Source: RPQJ01 sp963823535
GTDB lineage: Bacteria > Pseudomonadota > Gammaproteobacteria > Steroidobacterales > Steroidobacteraceae
DNA: 64,000 bases
Direction: 5' to 3'
Assembly: GCA_963823535.1 (NCBI GenBank)
Contig: CAWGLZ010000006.1
Coordinates: forward strand, 1,116,001 to 1,180,000
Shown piece by piece: positions 54,213 through 62,791 of this stretch (position 1 is its first letter; each line of letters opens with the position of its first letter). The notes beneath the pieces are model-generated. The model did no database searches and had not been told where the DNA came from. It worked only from the letters and a program-made list of their open reading frames with translations. The position numbers were made by a program, and so were the translations under genes.

Positions 54213-54743
54213 TCACTGGATCGTCCGGCCTGCACCGTAGGCCACGTAGAGCCCGTCGATTCCCGCGCCGGGGTTGTAGTGCCGGACAAGGAAGACCGTC
54301 TCTTCAGGCCTTTGCCGGCACGCTTCCGGAATGTCCACGAAGCCGCGGAAGGATCCGGTCCCTTCGAGGAGCGCCATGGGAACGGTGTCTGCGTACTGCA
54401 TGAGTCCGTATCGCTCTGTCGAGTCGCAGACGACCGTGCCAATGAAGTTGGCCTTCGCCGTCATTGTCCCCAGCGGGCCGTTGGTGAAGTGACCCGCGTT
54501 GGCCAGCCCTTCCACCTTGAATGACAGGAAGCCCGTATTGAGGTTGAGCATCGCCCGCCCACCCCCGACCGTACGGACTCTGCCCGGACAGATATAGACG
54601 CCCGACGCCTCGCCACCGACACATCCGTTTCCGTCGGCCTGAAGAAACGAGGCCTCCATTCGATCCCAGCGAACTATCGGGCCATCCGCCCAGGCGACGC
54701 CGCAGGCAAACATGGCCGCGAAGACCCATAGCGTCCGGTACAT
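54213..54743 (-). CDS. Hypothetical exported protein
   Basis: 176 residues from the ATG at 54743 (AGGAGA ribosome site) with a Sec signal (LWVFAAMFACGVAWA). The mature part is beta-rich with two cysteines close together (GNGCVGGEASGVYICPGRVR) and later ones at VVCDST and PEACRQR, so disulfides are likely. I do not recognise the family. It is divergent from the surface-antigen-like gene. Confidence 0.65.
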   Translation of the reverse strand: MYRTLWVFAAMFACGVAWADGPIVRWDRMEASFLQADGNGCVGGEASGVYICPGRVRTVGGGRAMLNLNTGFLSFKVEGLANAGHFTNGPLGTMTAKANFIGTVVCDSTERYGLMQYADTVPMALLEGTGSFRGFVDIPEACRQRPEETVFLVRHYNPGAGIDGLYVAYGAGRTIQ

Positions 54744-54956
54744 GATTTCTCCTTGCCGGCACCACGGTTGAGCGCGCCGCGCTTGGCGCGTTGTCCACCA
54801 GGCGCCGATCAGGGCCGGTTCCCCGGAATCGAGGAGGCAATTGCCGTCCCTTGTGAGGAGCATTCGCCGGTTCATGGCGGCGTGCAATGCGGGAAAGTGC
54901 ATCACCGAAGGGCTTTTGCACCGCGGCGGAACGGCCACGCAGCGTCATCTGGGCCG

Positions 54957-55307
54957 ATGGGACCGGCGTCGTCCGTGGGTGTCCTCGGATGCACCCCGGC
55001 CGTGCAGGCATTCAACTATGGATTCCTGCGCCAGTCGGTGCTCGAGAAGCTTACCCCTGCGGATGTCGAGATCGGGTCGCGCACGACCCGGGAAGCGCTG
55101 GACAGTGGCGAGGACCGTGAATGGGCCAATCCCGCTACCGGCGCCCGCGGTGCGATCCGTATTCTCGGCACGGTCGATGTGCCGGAACACGGGGCGTGTC
55201 GGCGGACCCGGCTGGACGTGACGGCCGGCGGGGTCTCCGGGGGCGGCACGTACACGCTCTGCAAGACGCCGTCGGGCGCCTGGAATTTCTACTCGCCGCC
55301 TCGTTGA
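54957..55307 (+). CDS. Surface-antigen-like lipoprotein, start uncertain
   Basis: About 116 residues. The C-terminal domain resembles the 17-kDa surface antigen/outer membrane domain: LTPADVEIGSRTTREALDSG, WANPATGARGAIRILG and GGGTYTLCKTPSGAWNF. From the ATG at 54957 the start reads MGPASSVGVLGCTPA, which could be a very short lipobox (VLGC); a longer start is possible. The function is unknown. Confidence 0.55.
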   Translation: MGPASSVGVLGCTPAVQAFNYGFLRQSVLEKLTPADVEIGSRTTREALDSGEDREWANPATGARGAIRILGTVDVPEHGACRRTRLDVTAGGVSGGGTYTLCKTPSGAWNFYSPPR

Positions 55308-55335
55308 CCGTTCGTCTTTCGACGACAATGCCGCG

Positions 55336-55851
55336 ATGAACAAGGTCATCGAAACCGAGCGGCTGATCCTGAGGCGGTTTCAAGCGGACGACCTGGAAGC
55401 GTTCTACCAGCTCGGGAGCCGCCCCGAGATCATCCGCTACGCCCAGGCCTCCCCGCTCGCTTCTCGCGAGGTGGCGATGGAGTTCATGAAGGCAGCACCC
55501 TTCCACGACTACGCCACTTACGGCTACGGGCGATTCGCCTGCGTGTGGAAATCGACCGGTGCCGTCGTCGGCTTCAGTGGCATCAAGTACGTCCCGGAGA
55601 TCGAGGACAACGAACTCGGCTATCGATTCCTGCCCGAGTTCTGGGGCCGGGGTCTGGCGACCGAGGCCGGGCGGGCCTCAATGGAATTCGCCCGGAGCGA
55701 CCTCGGCCTGCGACGCCTCGTGGCCATGGTCCACCCGGACAACGCCGCCTCCGCGCAGGTGCTGGCGAAGCTTGGCTTCGCGGTGGAGAAGCAGCTGCGC
55801 TATTCCGGCCTGCCGGAGGTCGATGTGAATCTGTTCGCGCGGGACCTGTAG
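55336..55851 (+). CDS. GNAT family N-acetyltransferase (RimJ/RimL type)
   Basis: 171 residues with the family start ETERLILRRFQADDLEAFYQ, the acceptor strand VVGFSGIKYVPEIEDNELGY and the acetyl-CoA loop FLPEFWGRGLATEAGRAS, then HPDNAASAQVLAKLGF. Members acetylate protein N-termini or small amines. It stands alone between the surface-antigen gene and the peptidase. Confidence 0.85.
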   Translation: MNKVIETERLILRRFQADDLEAFYQLGSRPEIIRYAQASPLASREVAMEFMKAAPFHDYATYGYGRFACVWKSTGAVVGFSGIKYVPEIEDNELGYRFLPEFWGRGLATEAGRASMEFARSDLGLRRLVAMVHPDNAASAQVLAKLGFAVEKQLRYSGLPEVDVNLFARDL

Positions 55852-55977
55852 TGCGCCCCCTGCGGGTCGTGCTCTGGGGTTGAGTGCGGTCGATTTGACC
55901 CCAAAAGCGCCCGCGCACCTTAGAATACGCGCCATTGGCTGTCCGGCGTCCGGGCGGTCCGCACCGGAGAATCAAGA

Positions 55978-58053
55978 ATGAAGCGAACGATCGCTTGCCT
56001 GCTGGCGTGCTGCGCCGGTCTTGCAGCCCACGCCGAGGAAGGCATGTGGACCTTCGACAACCCGCCGCGGGCGGCCATCAAGGAAGCCTATGGCGTCGAA
56101 CTGAGCGACCCGTGGCTCAAGCGGCTCCGACTGGCCACGCTGCGGCTCGAGACGGGCTGCACCGCGTCGTTCATTTCGCACGATGGCCTGATCCTCACCA
56201 ACCACCACTGTGCGGAGTCCTGCATCGCCGAGAATTCCTCGGCCGAGCGTGACCTGCTGGCCAACGGGTTCCACGCCAGCCGCCGTGAAGATGAGCTGCG
56301 CTGCCAGGCGCAGGCCGCGTCCGTTCTGGTGGACATGCAGAACGTCACGGACACGGTGCTGGCAGTGGCGAAGGGCCTTCCGGACGCTGATGCGAACACG
56401 GCGCGCAAGCAGGAACTGACGCGCCTGGAGCAGGGCTGCGAGGAAGCGTCGCAGAAGGGCGGCGCGGCTGGTGCGCTGAAATGCGAGGCCGTGACCCTGT
56501 ACCAGGGCGGACAATACTGGCTCTACAAGTACCGGCGCTACGAGGACGTGCGCCTGGTGTTCGCGCCGGAGGCCGCCATTGCGGCGTTCGGCGGCGATCC
56601 GGACAACTTCCAGTTCCCGCGCTGGGCGCTCGACTTCTCGCTGCTGCGTGCCTATGAGAACGGCAAGCCAGTGAAGGTCGCCGAGCCGCTCAAGGTCAAT
56701 TGGGATGGTGCTGCCGAGGGCGACCCGGTCTTCGTGTCCGGTCACCCGGGTGGCACGGACCGCCTGCTGACGATGTCCCAGCTCAAGCTTCAGCGCGACG
56801 CGATCCTGCCCCTCTGGCTGATTCGCTATGCCGAACTGCGGGGTCGCCTCATCCAGTACGGCAAGCAGAGCCCGGAAGCCCTGCGACGATCGCAGGACGA
56901 TCTCAATTCCATCGAAAATTCCATCAAGGTCCGGCGCAAGCAGCTCGACACGCTGCACGACGACGCATTCCTGGAGCAGCGTGCAAAGGACGAGGCGGCG
57001 CTCGAGGCGGCCGTGGCGGCGGATCCGGAGCTGAAGGCCATCGCCGGCACCGCCTGGGACGACATTGCGAAAGCGCAGCAGACGTATCGCAACATCCTGC
57101 TGCCCCATGTCTTTACCGAGGGTGCTGCAGGATTCAACAGCAGGCTGTACATGTATGCGCGTGCGCTGGTCCGCGCGGCCGCGGAGCGCTCCAAGCCGAA
57201 TGCCGAGCGCCTGCGCGAGTATACCGACGCGGCCCTGCCGCGGATCCGGCAGTCCCTCGCCGCCGAGACGCCGGTCTATCCGGATCTCGAGCAGGTGAAG
57301 CTTTCGTTCGCACTCGAGCGCATGCGCGAGTGGCTCGGGCCGGACGACGCACTGGTGCGCTCGGTGCTGGGCATGGAATCGCCCGATTCGCTGGCGGAGA
57401 GCCTCATCAACGGCAGCAAGCTCGCGGATGCCAAGGTACGCCTCGCGCTCTACGAGGGCGGGCAGGCGGCGATCGACGCGAGTGACGATCCCATGATCCG
57501 GCTCGCAAAGCAGGTGGACCCGGTGGCGAGGGAAGTGCGCAAGCGCTACGAGGACGAAGTCGAGGGTCCGACCCGCAGTGGCCAGGAAGCGATCGCGAAG
57601 GCTCGCTTCGCCGTGCTCGGCACCGGCATCTACCCGGACGCGACGTTTACGCTGAGACTCTCCTACGGGAGGGTGAACGGCTGGGAGGAGAAAGGCCAGA
57701 GGGTTGCTCCGTTCACCGTACTGCAGACGGCCTTCGACCGGGCCACCGGCCAGGATCCGTTCCGCCTGCCGCAGAGCTGGCTGGACGCGGCGCCCGGAAT
57801 CGATCTGAAGCGCACGCGGGCCGACTTCGTCACGACCAACGATATCGTTGGCGGCAATTCCGGCAGCCCGATGGTCAATGCCCGCGGTGAGATCGTCGGC
57901 CTGGCCTTCGACGGCAACATCCACTCGATCTCGGGCAGCTACTGGTTCGACGAGCGCCAGAACCGCACGATCGGCGTGCACCCGAACTACATCCGCACGG
58001 CGCTCGAGAAGGTCTACAAGGCGGACTCGGTCCTGAAGGAAATCAACCGGTAA
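55978..58053 (+). CDS. S46 family dipeptidyl peptidase (DPP7-like)
   Basis: 691 residues with a Sec signal (MKRTIACLLACCAGLAAHAE). Catalytic histidine in LILTNHHCAES (about H77), aspartate probably near the DPDNF turn and serine in VGGNSGSPMVNARGEIVG. The residue after the family FDGN motif is glycine-type (LAFDGNIHSISG), as in DPP7, which removes dipeptides with hydrophobic second residues; DPP11 has arginine there. The enzyme works in the periplasm on peptides from protein digestion. It is convergent with the serine hydrolase at 58054. Confidence 0.93.
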   Translation: MKRTIACLLACCAGLAAHAEEGMWTFDNPPRAAIKEAYGVELSDPWLKRLRLATLRLETGCTASFISHDGLILTNHHCAESCIAENSSAERDLLANGFHASRREDELRCQAQAASVLVDMQNVTDTVLAVAKGLPDADANTARKQELTRLEQGCEEASQKGGAAGALKCEAVTLYQGGQYWLYKYRRYEDVRLVFAPEAAIAAFGGDPDNFQFPRWALDFSLLRAYENGKPVKVAEPLKVNWDGAAEGDPVFVSGHPGGTDRLLTMSQLKLQRDAILPLWLIRYAELRGRLIQYGKQSPEALRRSQDDLNSIENSIKVRRKQLDTLHDDAFLEQRAKDEAALEAAVAADPELKAIAGTAWDDIAKAQQTYRNILLPHVFTEGAAGFNSRLYMYARALVRAAAERSKPNAERLREYTDAALPRIRQSLAAETPVYPDLEQVKLSFALERMREWLGPDDALVRSVLGMESPDSLAESLINGSKLADAKVRLALYEGGQAAIDASDDPMIRLAKQVDPVAREVRKRYEDEVEGPTRSGQEAIAKARFAVLGTGIYPDATFTLRLSYGRVNGWEEKGQRVAPFTVLQTAFDRATGQDPFRLPQSWLDAAPGIDLKRTRADFVTTNDIVGGNSGSPMVNARGEIVGLAFDGNIHSISGSYWFDERQNRTIGVHPNYIRTALEKVYKADSVLKEINR

Positions 58054-59280
58054 TCATCCGGGCGGGTGCGGGACCCGCATCAGGTGCTCCGCAACCGCGC
58101 GATATGCCGGCAGCGACGTCGGGTCGATGTCGGCGTTCGCGGCGCGCGGATGCGAGGCGAAGCGCGTGATCACCATTTCCGCCGCCGGATCCACGTGGAC
58201 TGCCTGCCCGTGGATTCCGCGCGCGGCGAAGACGCCGTGATCATCGTGCGATATCCACCAGTGGCAGCGGTAGCTCCAGCCCGGCAGCGTTGAATATCCA
58301 GCCTTCGCGAACGCCGCGCGGCTGCCGCCACGGCGAATGTCGTCCACGACGGTCGCAGGTACGACCTGTTGCCCGTTGAAACGGCCTCGCAGCCGCATCA
58401 TTTCGCCGAAGCGCGCGAGATCCCGCAGGCGCAGGTTCAGGCCGCTGCCGGCCAGCGGAGTGCCGGCATCGTCGACGGCGAGGTACGCGTCGCCCTCGGC
58501 GCCGATGCGACTCCAGATCCGCTCCTGCAGCACCTCCGCCGGCGACTGGCCGGTTGCACGGGCAATCAACCAGCCGACGACGTCCGTGTTGGGTGTGCGG
58601 TACCTGAAAGCGTCGCCATGGACGCCGTCCCCAGTGAGCGTCGGCAGGAACTCGTGGATGGACCTCGGCCCGTCGTCCGTCGGCGTGCGTGGCATGAATC
58701 CGGTCGCACGCCGATAACGCGCCATCGTCGGTGGCGGCTCGGCATAGTCCTCGACGAAGTCGAGCGCGATGGTCATGTCGAGCACCTCCGCGACTCTGGC
58801 GTCGCCGAAGGCGCTGGTCGCGAGTTCGGGGACGTAGCTCGAGATCCGTGCACTGGCGTCGAGGCTTCCCTCGGCGATCAGTGTTGCCGCGATCGTGCCG
58901 AAGAACGACTTCGTGACGGAGAACGCAATGTGCGGTTGATCGGCTGTCAGCGCGCCGAAATAGCGCTCGTAGACGATGTGGCCACGGTGCAGGACCAGGA
59001 TGCCGTCCGTGTAGTTGGTGTCGAGCGACTCGTGCCAGGACATAGCCGTGCCGCCGCCGATCGGCGTGAACCTGACGTCGTCCAGATCCGGGCGCCCGGC
59101 TTCGGGCAGCGGTGCCGGTGTTACGGTTCCCCGGCAAACGGTCACCGTCGGTCGGAACTGTCGCCAGTTCGAGAAGCTCCAGCGCCGCTCCGGGAAGCGA
59201 TAGAAACTGCCGTCCTCGTAGCGCATCGTCCCGTCCCCGCGGTGCGCCATGCGGCGCCTGCACGATCCCTGATCGAGCAT
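58054..59280 (-). CDS. Serine hydrolase, beta-lactamase/class C fold
   Basis: 408 residues from the ATG at 59280 with a GGGAG ribosome site; a shorter start at 59250 or 59226 is possible. The SxxK motif is AFSVTKSFFGTI and the YxN motif is RYRTPNTDVVGW; the third motif is probably HGQAVHVDP. Such class C beta-lactamase-like enzymes are often esterases or peptidases. No signal peptide is clear. It is divergent from the transglutaminase operon. Confidence 0.85.
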   Translation of the reverse strand: MLDQGSCRRRMAHRGDGTMRYEDGSFYRFPERRWSFSNWRQFRPTVTVCRGTVTPAPLPEAGRPDLDDVRFTPIGGGTAMSWHESLDTNYTDGILVLHRGHIVYERYFGALTADQPHIAFSVTKSFFGTIAATLIAEGSLDASARISSYVPELATSAFGDARVAEVLDMTIALDFVEDYAEPPPTMARYRRATGFMPRTPTDDGPRSIHEFLPTLTGDGVHGDAFRYRTPNTDVVGWLIARATGQSPAEVLQERIWSRIGAEGDAYLAVDDAGTPLAGSGLNLRLRDLARFGEMMRLRGRFNGQQVVPATVVDDIRRGGSRAAFAKAGYSTLPGWSYRCHWWISHDDHGVFAARGIHGQAVHVDPAAEMVITRFASHPRAANADIDPTSLPAYRAVAEHLMRVPHPPG

Positions 59281-59458
59281 ACAGACTCCCGGCCAGTGCC
59301 GACAGAATCGAGGCGACGACGGACCCGGGCCTGCTTTTCACGCCGACGGCGATCCCTTGGGGCCCGCCCGATGACGTAAGATTGCCTGACGCGCTGACCC
59401 AGGCCGCAACGGGTGAGTCCTGGATGTCCCTGCGACGGTGCGGAGCCCAACGAGCCAT

Positions 59459-62400
59459 ATGTCCATTCACGTCGCGCTGACGCACGAAACCCGCTATCGG
59501 TACGACCGGCCTGCGACGCTCGGGCCGCAGGTCATCCGGCTGCGGCCGGCACCCCATGCCCGCAGCCGGATCCTGAGCTACTCGCTGCGGGTCGAACCCG
59601 CCGGGCATTTCCTCAACTGGCAGCAGGACCCTCTCGGCAACTATCTGGCGCGGATCGTGATTCCGGAGAAGACCCGTGAGTTCCGGCTGCAGGTGGATCT
59701 CGTCGCCGAGATGGCGATCTTCAATCCCTTCGATTTCTTCCTGGAGCCCGAGGCCGAGCAGTATCCCTTCGCGTACGAGCCGCGCGTCGCCAAGGAACTC
59801 GAGCCCTACCTGGAGATCGAACCGGACGGTCCGCTGCTTGCGGAGTGGATTGGCAACGTGGCGCGCGGGCCACTCCCGACCGTCGATTTCCTGGTCGAGC
59901 TGAACCGCAGGCTCCATGAGGACGTCGACTACGTCATCCGCATGGAACCGGGCGTGCAGACCTGCGAGGAAACACTCTCCCTCCGCAAGGGATCCTGCCG
60001 CGACTCTGCCTGGCTGCTGGTCCAGGTCCTGCGGCGCCTCGGGCTGGCGGCCCGCTTCGTCTCGGGCTACCTGATCCAGCTCAAGCCCGACGTCGTCGCG
60101 CTCGACGGGCCATCGGGAACGGACAAGGACTTCACCGACCTGCACGCGTGGACGGAGGTCTACCTGCCCGGCGCCGGCTGGATCGGACTGGATCCCACAT
60201 CGGGGCTGCTGGCCGGCGAAGGCCACATTCCGCTGGCTTGCGCGCCGCACTTCACCGGGGCAGCGCCGATTACCGGTACGGCCGACGCGGTGAACGTCGA
60301 TTTCGGGTTTGCGATGCACATCGAGCGCATCGTCGAAACGCCGCGGGTGACGCGCCCGTACACGCCCGGGCAGTGGTCGGCCATCGACGACCTGGGCCGA
60401 GCCGTGGACGAGCAGCTCGCCGAGGGCGATGTCCGGCTGACGATGGGCGGGGAACCCACGTTCGTGTCCATCGACGACGTCGATGCTCCGGAATGGAACA
60501 CGGCGGCGCACGGACCGCACAAGCGCGCGCTGGCAGCCCGGCTCATCCAGCGACTGCGCGACCGGTTCGCCCCGGGAGCACTGCTGCACTTCGGCCAGGG
60601 CAAGTGGTACCCGGGAGAGTCGCTGCCGCGCTGGGCATTCGCACTCTACTGGCGCGGGGACGGGCAACCGCTGTGGCGGGACGCGAAGCTCATTGCCCAG
60701 GAGGAATCCGCGGGGAGCGCCACGCTCGACGATGCAAAGGCGTTCTCGGAAGCACTGGCGGAATCCCTCGGCGTACCCGTGGACCGGGTGACGCCGGCCT
60801 TCGAGGACCCGGTGCCCTATCTCACGCGCGAGCAACGCCTGCCGGAGAACGTCGATCCCTTCGACTCGCGGCTCGAGGATCCCGAGGAACGTGCCCGGCT
60901 GGCCCGGGTGTTCGAACGAGGACTCGCCGAGCCGGTGGGCTTCGTGCTGCCACTGCAGCGCTGGAACGCACCCCATCAGCGGGCGTGGTACAGCGAGCGC
61001 TGGACGACGCGGCGTGGCCGGCTGTTCCTGGTGCCGGGCGACTCGCCGATCGGTTTCCGGTTGCCGCTCGAGTCTCTCCCGCACGTACCGAAGGAGAGCT
61101 ATCCGTACTTCATGCCGGCCGATCCGTTCGCGCCCAGGACGCCGCTGACGTCGGCGGAACCGGATGCCGACGAACAGCGCTCCATCCAGCACCGTGCAGC
61201 GCCGGGAGCCGATCCGCAGCGGGTCATGGAGCAGGGTACGACGGGCGTCGACGGCATCGTCCGCACGGCCCTGGCGGTCGAACCGCGCGAGGGGCGCGTC
61301 TGTGTCTTCCTGCCGCCGACGGAGTCGGCCAACGACTACGTCGAACTCATCGGTTGCATCGAGGAGACGGCGGCCCGACTCGGGCAGCCCGTCCACGTCG
61401 AGGGCTACACGCCGCCGGCCGACGAGCGGCTCAACGTCATCAAGGTCACGCCGGATCCGGGCGTCATCGAAGTCAACGTGCATCCGGCGCACGACTGGCG
61501 GGAACTCGTGGCTATTACTTCGACGCTGTACGAGGAAGCCCGGCTCAGCCGCCTCGACGCGCAGAAGTTCATGGTCGATGGTCGGCACACGGGAACCGGG
61601 GGCGGCAACCACGTCGTGGTCGGCGGCGCGACGCCGGCGGACAGCCCGTTCCTGCGGCGCCCCGATCTTCTTCGGAGCCTCATCTCCTACTGGCAGAACC
61701 ATCCGTCGCTGTCGTTCCTGTTCTCGGGACTCTTCATCGGCCCGACCAGCCAGGCGCCGCGCATCGACGAGGCGCGGCACGACCAGCTCTACGAGCTCGA
61801 GATCGCCTTCCGGGAGATGGATCGATCATCGGATGCGACACCGGCGGCTCCGTGGCTGGTCGATCGCCTGCTGCGCAACATTCTGATCGACGTGAGCGGC
61901 AACACGCACCGCACCGAGATCTGCATCGACAAGCTGTACTCGCCGGACGGGCCTACGGGTCGGCTCGGGCTCGTGGAGTTCCGCGCTTTCGAAATGCCGC
62001 CGCACGCGCAGATGAGTCTCACGCAGCAGTTGCTTCTCCGTGCGCTCATCGCGCGGTTCTGGCGCACGCCCTATACGCAACCCCTGGTCCGCTGGGGCAC
62101 TGCACTGCACGACCGATTCATGCTGCCGCACTTCGTCTGGCAGGATTTTCGAGACGTGCTGCGGGACATGCGCGATGCCGGCTTCGACCTGCAGGACGAA
62201 TGGTTCGCGCCGCACTTCGAGTTTCGCTTTCCGCGCTATGGTGCCGTCGAGCGCGGGGGCGTGGAACTCGAGCTGCGCCAGGCCCTCGAGCCCTGGCACG
62301 TGCTCGGCGAGGAAGGGTCGGTCGGGGGTACCGCGCGGTACGTCGATTCCTCGCTCGAACGCCTGCAGGTCCGCGTGAGGGGACTCAATATTTCGCGTCA

Positions 62401-62791
62401 TGTGGTGGCCTGCAACGGGCGCCAGGTGCCACTGCGGTCCACGGACGTTGCGGATGAGGCCGTGGCAGGCGTGCGCTTCCGCGCATGGCAGCCGGCGCGC
62501 TGCCTGCATCCGACGATCCCGGTCCACGCGCCGCTGGTGGTCGAGTTGCTCGACCGCTGGTCAGGGCGTTCCCTCGGCGGGTGCACGTATCATGTTGCCC
62601 ACCCGGGTGGCCGCAACTTCGAGACCTTTCCCGTAAATTCCTACGAGGCGGAAAGCCGCCGGCTCGCCCGCTTCTCCGAGCTGGGACACTCGCCGGGACC
62701 CGTGCCGATGCCCGCCGACGAACGCGATCCCGAGTTTCCGCTGACCCTGGACCTGCGTCGCGCTGCGCCTCGCGAGGAGCGACCTGCGTGA
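59459..62791 (+). CDS. Transglutaminase-like protein with DUF2126 domain
   Basis: 1110 residues from the ATG at 59459. The N-terminal part is a bacterial transglutaminase region (VALTHETRYRYDRPATLGPQ, then CEETLSLRKGSCRDSAWLLV with catalytic cysteine, FVSGYLIQLKPD and DLHAWTEVYLPGAGWIGLDPT). From about residue 300 the DUF2126 domain follows with GMGGEPTFVSIDDVD-like residues, GQGKWYPGESLPRWAFALYW and HTGTGGGNHVVVGG. It overlaps the next gene by four bases (GTGA). These two proteins occur together in many bacteria and are thought to form an amide-ligase/protease system of unknown product. Confidence 0.9.
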   Translation: MSIHVALTHETRYRYDRPATLGPQVIRLRPAPHARSRILSYSLRVEPAGHFLNWQQDPLGNYLARIVIPEKTREFRLQVDLVAEMAIFNPFDFFLEPEAEQYPFAYEPRVAKELEPYLEIEPDGPLLAEWIGNVARGPLPTVDFLVELNRRLHEDVDYVIRMEPGVQTCEETLSLRKGSCRDSAWLLVQVLRRLGLAARFVSGYLIQLKPDVVALDGPSGTDKDFTDLHAWTEVYLPGAGWIGLDPTSGLLAGEGHIPLACAPHFTGAAPITGTADAVNVDFGFAMHIERIVETPRVTRPYTPGQWSAIDDLGRAVDEQLAEGDVRLTMGGEPTFVSIDDVDAPEWNTAAHGPHKRALAARLIQRLRDRFAPGALLHFGQGKWYPGESLPRWAFALYWRGDGQPLWRDAKLIAQEESAGSATLDDAKAFSEALAESLGVPVDRVTPAFEDPVPYLTREQRLPENVDPFDSRLEDPEERARLARVFERGLAEPVGFVLPLQRWNAPHQRAWYSERWTTRRGRLFLVPGDSPIGFRLPLESLPHVPKESYPYFMPADPFAPRTPLTSAEPDADEQRSIQHRAAPGADPQRVMEQGTTGVDGIVRTALAVEPREGRVCVFLPPTESANDYVELIGCIEETAARLGQPVHVEGYTPPADERLNVIKVTPDPGVIEVNVHPAHDWRELVAITSTLYEEARLSRLDAQKFMVDGRHTGTGGGNHVVVGGATPADSPFLRRPDLLRSLISYWQNHPSLSFLFSGLFIGPTSQAPRIDEARHDQLYELEIAFREMDRSSDATPAAPWLVDRLLRNILIDVSGNTHRTEICIDKLYSPDGPTGRLGLVEFRAFEMPPHAQMSLTQQLLLRALIARFWRTPYTQPLVRWGTALHDRFMLPHFVWQDFRDVLRDMRDAGFDLQDEWFAPHFEFRFPRYGAVERGGVELELRQALEPWHVLGEEGSVGGTARYVDSSLERLQVRVRGLNISRHVVACNGRQVPLRSTDVADEAVAGVRFRAWQPARCLHPTIPVHAPLVVELLDRWSGRSLGGCTYHVAHPGGRNFETFPVNSYEAESRRLARFSELGHSPGPVPMPADERDPEFPLTLDLRRAAPREERPA

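Noticed and set aside
55893..55927. TTGACC...TAGAAT promoter before the S46 peptidase
   Set aside because: The spacing between the boxes is about 20 bases, too long for a normal sigma-70 promoter.
58241..61780. 1179-residue frame on the minus strand opposite the transglutaminase
   Set aside because: Highly basic with no domains; the plus strand has the transglutaminase and DUF2126 signatures.
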